Origin: a virus
DNA length: 33,369 bases
Direction: 5' to 3' (one strand)
Virus record (IMG/VR): IMGVR_UViG_3300032236_000560
Span: 1 to 33,369 of that record
Part shown: positions 28,377 to 33,369 of the stretch, one piece after another
How positions within the stretch are numbered: position 1 is the stretch's first letter
Layout: every line of letters begins with the position of its first letter
Notes under the pieces: generated by a model
Seen by the model: only the letters and a program-made list of their open reading frames with translations
What the model was told of the DNA's origin: nothing
The model's database searches: none
Program-made: the position numbers and the translations under genes

Positions 28377-30767
28377 TTACCTCGCTAAAGAATAGTTAAA
28401 TGGATTTTCGGCAAAAGCTACGAAGATATATGTTCCAGGTCCGTTATATTGATTGGCAGAATATCTTGGCTTAAATCCATTAGAAAGAATATCAATGTCT
28501 GCATTAATTGTTGCGTCTTCCGCATTAGAAGAATCCGCTTGAAGCATTGAACGATTGATGTTGTAATTTTCGCGTGATGTATCAAATATTGCCCATCCAT
28601 ATGTAAAAGTGCCTCCAGAAGTTATATTTTTTGTCATAATAAAACGGGGGCGAAAACCACAATATACAAATGGACCATCAGTTGTATTAGTACCAGAGTA
28701 ACTGCCAAATTTGGAATAGCCAGTTATTTCTGAAAAACAATAAGCAACGTTTGTTGAACCACTAGCGTTCAAGTCGGCATCAGTTCCAATTGTAAATACG
28801 GATGATGTTGGCGCTGTATTGTTCCATACCGCACTAGAGCCTGTGCTAAATGCGTTTGTAGAGTTAAGAGTAATAAAGCCAGAGGACATGTTGCTAATTG
28901 CACCGTGATATACCTGCCAGTTGCCTGTTGAATTTCTACGCTTGCCAATAATTAATTTGGGCGCAACCCCCAATCCATGACCAACAGTAGCCACAGAACC
29001 TGTTCCTGAATACGTAACAACGCTAAACCCTTGTGTAGCCCCTGCACTTACAGTAGATGTTATAGAGCCGTTAGTGTTAGATACGCCTGTTCCTCCTGCT
29101 TTCCAATTCCAACCAATATAAGTGTTAGTGTTTGCGTTTAAACGACTATCACCACTAGCAATAGTAAATCCATTTGAGTTGTAACTAACAACATTTGATG
29201 CTGCTACTTCTGCAGCCGTTGTATTTGAACTCAACATTGCAGTCCGTAAAACATCGTAAAGAGCATGGTCAGCCACATTACTTCTGTTTTTCATCCAAAC
29301 AAAATCAGGCTGGAATGACACGCCTGTAGTTGTATTGTTACTGTTTAAAACAGAAATAGTAGAACCATTACCCGTATAAGTAGTAGCAGCCATATAAGCT
29401 GCACCATTCTTAATAGTAGGCGTAGGTAGGTTATATGTGTTTAGGGCTACATAGCCTGTTGGGGGGGTGTAGGTAAATGGACGTTGACCAAAGTTGGCAT
29501 CAAGAGTAAAAGCAAGAGATGAACCATCTGCCACAACAGGACATACATTTACACCCGCATATCCAGATAAAGTAATTGTTCCTTGGCTTGCATTGTTTTT
29601 ATAAAACGTAATTTGTCCCGCCCCAGCATCATACGCAACACCAATTACAACACCTGTTGCCCATGTTGCCCCATAAGCAGTAGATGTTCCATCAATATAT
29701 TTGTTTCCTGTATCAGAAGAATAAAGAGCTTGACCAGAACCATAATATGTAGAATTATCTTTTGCTACGCCAACACCACAAGCCCCTGCCCCAACGCTAG
29801 TTGCTGTAATTTCCCAATACCATTGCCCTGAAGTCATTCCAACAGTACCACGGCTTGAGCCTCCAGCAGTTGTTGTTGAAGTCCAAGTGAGATTTCCGTT
29901 AGTAATAGGAAATGATGTATTTTGCCAGTCTAACGGATTCAACACCGCATAGTTAGCAACAGTAGCACTTGTCAGCGTAGGTACGTCTGTCATACTGTCG
30001 TATGTAGACCCTGCTGTTAGAGATATGTTATTTGTAGTCCAGTTATTACCGTTACCAGATGTGTCATATCCTAGTGTTGTTGTAGACGCATTATTACCAA
30101 AGTTCAGATAGAACCCGTTAGTACCATATGTACCTGTGTACTTTATAGGTTGCCATACACCTGTTGTAGCGTTAAATGCGCCAAACGATGTAGGTGTTAA
30201 TTGCTGACCATCTATGAAATTGATTTCGGTTAGATAGCCGTCATAATAAACAACCATTCCTGAACCAATGTTATATCCACCGATGTAATGCGCTTGGTTT
30301 AAATTAACGGGAGAAGCAAAGTTTAAAGTAACGTAATTAGCTGTAGAAAAAGATGTTATTTGTACACCATTCACATAAAACTTAATACGATTTGATGCCG
30401 TTGCTTGAGTGCTATCAAAAGCAATTACAATATGATACCAAGAAGAAGGGTCACGATAAACTGCGTTTGTTTGCAAATAATCAGTAGCGTAACCCGTAAT
30501 TACTAATTGGTCGCTATTAAAACCACATGCTAGAAAAGCGGCATCTGTACCCGCTGAAGATGATGCAAAAAAATATGGAGTTGTTCCAGCTGTTCCACCA
30601 AGAGTTCCACGTTTTACCCAGCCACTCCAAGTCCAAGTAGTCCTATTACTAGAACTTCCAGGAGTCCTATTTAAATAAGCAGACGCAGACGAGCGTAGAC
30701 GAACACTACGCTGGATGACATAACCACCAGAGCTTTTGGTAAAGAATAAATCTTTAGATGCAAACAT
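28377..30767 (-). CDS. Tail fibre / receptor-binding protein with LamG-like and SPRY-like domains
   Basis: A 796-residue protein. Residues about 20-190 form a concanavalin/LamG-like domain (WTWSGWVKRGTLGG, then WYHIVIAFDSTQA, KFYVNGVQI and DGYLTEINFIDGQ). About 310-430 is SPRY-like (GQWYWEITATSVGAGACGVG, then GVVIGVAYDAGAGQITFYKN). The C-terminal 340 residues contain HGLGVAPKLIIGKRR and a later GFRPRFIMTKN module, known from fibres of environmental phages. These domains commonly bind glycans, so host attachment is the likely role. The start overlaps the preceding stop as TAATG. Confidence 0.82.
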   Translation of the reverse strand: MFASKDLFFTKSSGGYVIQRSVRLRSSASAYLNRTPGSSSNRTTWTWSGWVKRGTLGGTAGTTPYFFASSSAGTDAAFLACGFNSDQLVITGYATDYLQTNAVYRDPSSWYHIVIAFDSTQATASNRIKFYVNGVQITSFSTANYVTLNFASPVNLNQAHYIGGYNIGSGMVVYYDGYLTEINFIDGQQLTPTSFGAFNATTGVWQPIKYTGTYGTNGFYLNFGNNASTTTLGYDTSGNGNNWTTNNISLTAGSTYDSMTDVPTLTSATVANYAVLNPLDWQNTSFPITNGNLTWTSTTTAGGSSRGTVGMTSGQWYWEITATSVGAGACGVGVAKDNSTYYGSGQALYSSDTGNKYIDGTSTAYGATWATGVVIGVAYDAGAGQITFYKNNASQGTITLSGYAGVNVCPVVADGSSLAFTLDANFGQRPFTYTPPTGYVALNTYNLPTPTIKNGAAYMAATTYTGNGSTISVLNSNNTTTGVSFQPDFVWMKNRSNVADHALYDVLRTAMLSSNTTAAEVAASNVVSYNSNGFTIASGDSRLNANTNTYIGWNWKAGGTGVSNTNGSITSTVSAGATQGFSVVTYSGTGSVATVGHGLGVAPKLIIGKRRNSTGNWQVYHGAISNMSSGFITLNSTNAFSTGSSAVWNNTAPTSSVFTIGTDADLNASGSTNVAYCFSEITGYSKFGSYSGTNTTDGPFVYCGFRPRFIMTKNITSGGTFTYGWAIFDTSRENYNINRSMLQADSSNAEDATINADIDILSNGFKPRYSANQYNGPGTYIFVAFAENPFNYSLAR

Positions 30768-31516
30768 TATTGGAACGCCTGTACATAGTTACCGTACCAG
30801 TTAGTACCGTCACTAAAGAATGCCAATATGTCCCATCTAGTTGCAGTTGTAGTAAGTGTGGGTGCTGTATTACTAGGCCACTTTACACTTGTAAATGTTC
30901 CTGTAAATGCTCCCGCACCAGAACTTACAATCAATATAAAAGACTTACCTGCGCCAACGCTTGGCATGGTAAACGTACAGTTACCCGTCAAAGTCACCGT
31001 CTGCACAGTACCGTTAGCGAGTGAAATTGTAACTGCCGTACTGGAGTTACCTATTGCGTACAGGGTTTCTGTGTAATTGGTGACCGTAGGATTAGTGTAA
31101 TAAGCAGAAGAAGATCCATTAGCACCACCTATTAATTGAAATTGCGTTCCGTCATAGAACACCGTAATGATAGATCCGGCAAGCAAAGTATTAGCAACAA
31201 GTGCCGTACTACCACCCGGAAATGTTAAATTCTTAGCCCCAAGAGCGTTTAGGTTAACGGTTGTCGCACCTGTGTTGGCGTTTAAAACCTTGATGTTGGC
31301 AATCAGTCCAGCAGCAAGTGTTGTGACGATGCTTGTACCTGCCGTTGCAACAATAGCATTGGCAGTACCTGTATCAACTAAATAATTGCTAAAGTTGTTA
31401 AAGGTATTGAAAGCAGTTGTAAGTTGGGTAAAGTTTGTGTCAAGATAATTTAGCGGTATTGAACCAACTTGACCACCAAACGTAACTGAAGGGGTAATGG
31501 CTGTTGTTCCTGACAT
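30767..31516 (-). CDS. Tail fibre-like protein, 249 residues
   Basis: An all-beta, Thr/Asn/Ala-rich protein. LDTNFTQLTTAFNTFNNFSN near the N-terminus, then DTGTANAIVA and NANTGATTVNLNALGAKNL, is a repeat-like pattern typical of phage tail fibres, followed by a YDGTQFQLIG motif and a second beta domain ending WYGNYVQAFQ. A short GGA precedes the ATG at 31516. It probably forms the tail-proximal or shaft part of the fibre encoded next. Confidence 0.75.
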   Translation of the reverse strand: MSGTTAITPSVTFGGQVGSIPLNYLDTNFTQLTTAFNTFNNFSNYLVDTGTANAIVATAGTSIVTTLAAGLIANIKVLNANTGATTVNLNALGAKNLTFPGGSTALVANTLLAGSIITVFYDGTQFQLIGGANGSSSAYYTNPTVTNYTETLYAIGNSSTAVTISLANGTVQTVTLTGNCTFTMPSVGAGKSFILIVSSGAGAFTGTFTSVKWPSNTAPTLTTTATRWDILAFFSDGTNWYGNYVQAFQ

Positions 31517-31519
31517 GTT

Positions 31520-32155
31520 TTATCCGTATAAGTAAGGTGTTACGATTCTGCGTGTGAACACAGAAGACAGAACTGCTTTCGTCTGACTTATGTATTCTTG
31601 TTTAAAGATTTCAGCCTCACCATAAGCCTGTTCTTTATGCTTGGCATGGTAGCAAGCATAGAAAGCAACTGGCGTTGTGTAAGGCTCTGGAATAAATTCT
31701 GTAGGACTAGATGTACTCAGAGGATTCGGCAAAATAACCGTATCCATCTCAATCGAGTACGTTTGATCTGGTACAGGGCCAAAATATATGCTTGACTGAC
31801 CATACATCGTATAAGCAATAGGTCTACCAATGTAATTCTGAAAATAACGTAGTCGAGCATTAAAGTCTGTGAAAGGCAAATACTGTAGGGCAATACGAGT
31901 ATTACCCCAAATAAGATTTAGATTGATAATATCTAGCGTAGAAGACCCGTTGGTGGGACTTAGCGTAGATAGTTGAAATACCTCTTGATTAGCAGAAACC
32001 GAAGACGTTTGATACAAGCGTAAACAACCTGTATCACGGACTAGCCGTTGTCTACCGTAGTTAATGTAGTCAGTTAGTTCAGATGTGGTGTAAAAGTTGG
32101 CATTTTGATCATGGAGCAACCTTTGACACTCTGTGATGTAGTCGTTGAGTACCAT
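31520..32155 (-). CDS. Head-tail adaptor (gp4/neck-like) protein
   Basis: A 211-residue protein. LNDYITECQRLLHDQNANFY, continuing TTSELTDYINYGRQRLVRDT, forms an N-terminal helical pair. The middle is beta-rich with IYFGPVPDQTYSIEMDTVIL, then PEPYTTPVAFYACYHAKHKE. This is a pattern I associate with podovirus neck proteins that attach below the portal. GAGGA lies four bases before the ATG. Its place between the head-type proteins and the fibre genes agrees. The exact ring it forms cannot be assigned. Confidence 0.75.
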   Translation of the reverse strand: MVLNDYITECQRLLHDQNANFYTTSELTDYINYGRQRLVRDTGCLRLYQTSSVSANQEVFQLSTLSPTNGSSTLDIINLNLIWGNTRIALQYLPFTDFNARLRYFQNYIGRPIAYTMYGQSSIYFGPVPDQTYSIEMDTVILPNPLSTSSPTEFIPEPYTTPVAFYACYHAKHKEQAYGEAEIFKQEYISQTKAVLSSVFTRRIVTPYLYG

Positions 32156-32170
32156 TGATTCCTCATAATT

Positions 32171-32497
32171 TTATGCGGCTTTTTGAAGATTGCCAGACCT
32201 GCGCTGTTTAGGCACAGGAACTGGCTCTGCATCAACCACGGGGGATAGAACGTGGAGATTCGGACGTGTTGACGTGAAAGTGAATGAATTTAGGCGTTCC
32301 AACGCCTTTTCATATCCACCACTATGTGTCATCCATCCAAGACGTTGCAGGTAAGGCATCTTGTTATCGACACCGTACCCAAATACATGGTTGCAAACAA
32401 TAGTTGGTACTTCTACCGGGATACCTACGGCAAAAACGTATTTTATGCCGTCATACCCGTCTTCTAGATCATATTCGCTATTGTTTGTTACCCACAT
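32171..32497 (-). CDS. Conserved phage head/neck-region protein, 108 residues
   Basis: The ATG at 32497 is chosen because it lies one base past the previous stop; the longer frame would overlap that gene by 50 bases. The pattern YVFAVGIPVEVPTIVCNHVF, then GYGVDNKMPYLQRLGWM is one I recall in small proteins of many tailed phages, always near the capsid or neck genes. The C-terminus is basic (KQRRSGNLQKAA). Function unknown. Confidence 0.68.
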   Translation of the reverse strand: MWVTNNSEYDLEDGYDGIKYVFAVGIPVEVPTIVCNHVFGYGVDNKMPYLQRLGWMTHSGGYEKALERLNSFTFTSTRPNLHVLSPVVDAEPVPVPKQRRSGNLQKAA

Positions 32498-32498
32498 A

Positions 32499-32924
32499 TT
32501 AATTTTGAATAATATCGCCCCAGACATAGAAATCAGCAGTAGCGGTTGCACCTTGTGCAGTTGCTACGTTGAGATATATGCCTCCGGCTGTTGCGTTGGT
32601 CAATACTGTGTTACCTACGGCAGTCACAATAGTTAGGTTGAGAATGGCAGCAGTTGTTGCCAAACCTGACGAAAGTAATGTACCTGCTGTAACAATTGCT
32701 GTTCCAGATGCAGCAGATGCTGTCCAGAAACCAAGATTGACTGTAGATGGGCTTGCGACTGACGAATTAGTCACCGCAATCTTAGTAATCCTGTATTTAG
32801 CAGGATTACCCAAGAGAGTGATAAGCGTATCGCCAGTAGCATTCAAATTAACACCAACCGCAGAGCCAAGTAAAAAACTTCCAAAGCGATTGGGTAATAG
32901 ATTTGCTACACGATTTGCATCCAT
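32499..32924 (-). CDS. Beta-rich head or decoration-like protein, 141 residues
   Basis: AAGGA lies six bases before the ATG at 32924. Begins MDANRVANLLPNRFGSFLLG, and the rest alternates short Ala/Thr/Val strands (GGIYLNVATAQGATATADFY). No catalytic motif. The composition fits a small virion surface protein such as a capsid decoration or fibre cap; the position between the capsid region and neck genes favours the former. Confidence 0.65.
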   Translation of the reverse strand: MDANRVANLLPNRFGSFLLGSAVGVNLNATGDTLITLLGNPAKYRITKIAVTNSSVASPSTVNLGFWTASAASGTAIVTAGTLLSSGLATTAAILNLTIVTAVGNTVLTNATAGGIYLNVATAQGATATADFYVWGDIIQN

Positions 32925-32933
32925 GTCAATTCC

Positions 32934-33369
32934 TTATAGTGTTTGCAAGTATGCTGTATCTGTTGCGCCACCAAATGTTGTTGTAAGTGTAAAGTTGGTT
33001 GTACCCAAAGCCACACCTAGTGACAACAGACCTACGTTAACGGATGCAACTTGGTGTAATCCACCGTCAATCAATGTACCTGTAAACGCTGTAGTGCTTG
33101 TGTTAGTTGCATAACCGTAAGCCATACGTGGTGTGAAGATACCTGTTGAAATTGCAGGGTTTGTAAGTGTTGCTGAACCAGAAGTCAAACTTGATGTTGC
33201 CATAAGTGGAGCAACTGCGGAGTTGGTATAACCAACACCAGATGCACCAGAGACAGCAGTCACAGTAAAGCACATTACAGCAGTAGCAGCAGTTGTTGAT
33301 GCTGGGCTGAATGAGATTGCTGGGACAGAAGTCATACCTGCACCATTGTTTGCCATTGTGATAGCAGTA
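32934..33369 (-). CDS. Beta-rich virion protein, N-terminus cut by window edge
   Basis: A frame of at least 145 residues, open across the window edge. The internal ATG at 33356 is preceded by only 13 visible bases with no ribosome binding site, and the frame continues upstream (T-A-I-T before that Met), so I treat it as partial. The residues are Ser/Thr/Ala/Gly-rich (MTSVPAISFSPASTTAATAV, then VGYTNSAVAPLMAT), like head decoration or surface proteins. It is probably expressed from the capsid region that lies outside the window. Confidence 0.68.
   Translation of the reverse strand, partial: TAITMANNGAGMTSVPAISFSPASTTAATAVMCFTVTAVSGASGVGYTNSAVAPLMATSSLTSGSATLTNPAISTGIFTPRMAYGYATNTSTTAFTGTLIDGGLHQVASVNVGLLSLGVALGTTNFTLTTTFGGATDTAYLQTL

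Overview
The window looks like most of the genome of a tailed double-stranded DNA bacteriophage, probably short-tailed (podovirus-like). It has a large terminase, portal, likely scaffold, a head-tail adaptor, a lysis cassette and several ejection-type virion proteins, but I see no tape measure, major tail tube protein or baseplate. The host should be Gram-negative, because there is a nested Rz/Rz1 spanin pair whose outer-membrane partner carries a lipobox. I see no integrase or recognisable CI-type repressor, which favours a lytic lifestyle, but the window is not a whole genome. Several small proteins resemble families I associate with phages of freshwater Betaproteobacteria; that host guess is weak.

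Layout. Positions 1-6323 are a tightly packed minus-strand block read from 6323 down to 1: three small genes, terminase large subunit, portal, small linker genes, putative scaffold, and the first 30 codons of a probable major capsid protein cut by the window edge. Positions 6324-6785 are a 462-bp AT-rich divergent control region with a good sigma-70-type promoter, ten CTAG tetramers, a G-rich tract and dyads. Positions 6786-13565 are the plus-strand early region: an ArdC-type antirestriction protein, many very small genes often overlapping as ATGA, a long structured hairpin, and a recombination cassette (YqaJ-like exonuclease, RecT annealing protein, a zinc/winged-helix-like protein, an SSB-tailed protein and a nuclease-like protein). 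Positions 13453-33369 are again minus strand, read from 33369 down: head and neck proteins, tail fibre proteins, a fibre-assembly-like protein, the lysis genes (holin-like, M15 endolysin, Rz/Rz1), a propeller-like tail protein, ejection-type proteins, and a large structural protein that converges on the early region.

How it fits together. The divergent region would fire early plus-strand transcription with host RNA polymerase. ArdC could blunt restriction on entry. YqaJ and RecT form a two-component resection/annealing system, with the SSB-tailed protein perhaps recruiting host repair or replication factors. No DNA polymerase, helicase, primase or RNA polymerase is visible, so replication probably relies on host enzymes. 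The two minus-strand blocks are probably one late unit in the complete molecule: the left block ends at the start of the probable capsid gene, and the right block begins inside a head or decoration-like protein. Joining the two window ends directly does not give an intact capsid gene, so at least the body of that gene is missing.

The least explained elements are the 75-nt hairpin with a U-tract at 8905-8983, the repeated double-hairpin spacers after the first two early genes, an 11-base box (ATAATCATATC) recurring before three early genes, the CTAG cluster, an apparent ATT start at 27748, and a 15-residue basic peptide gene with a strong ribosome binding site.
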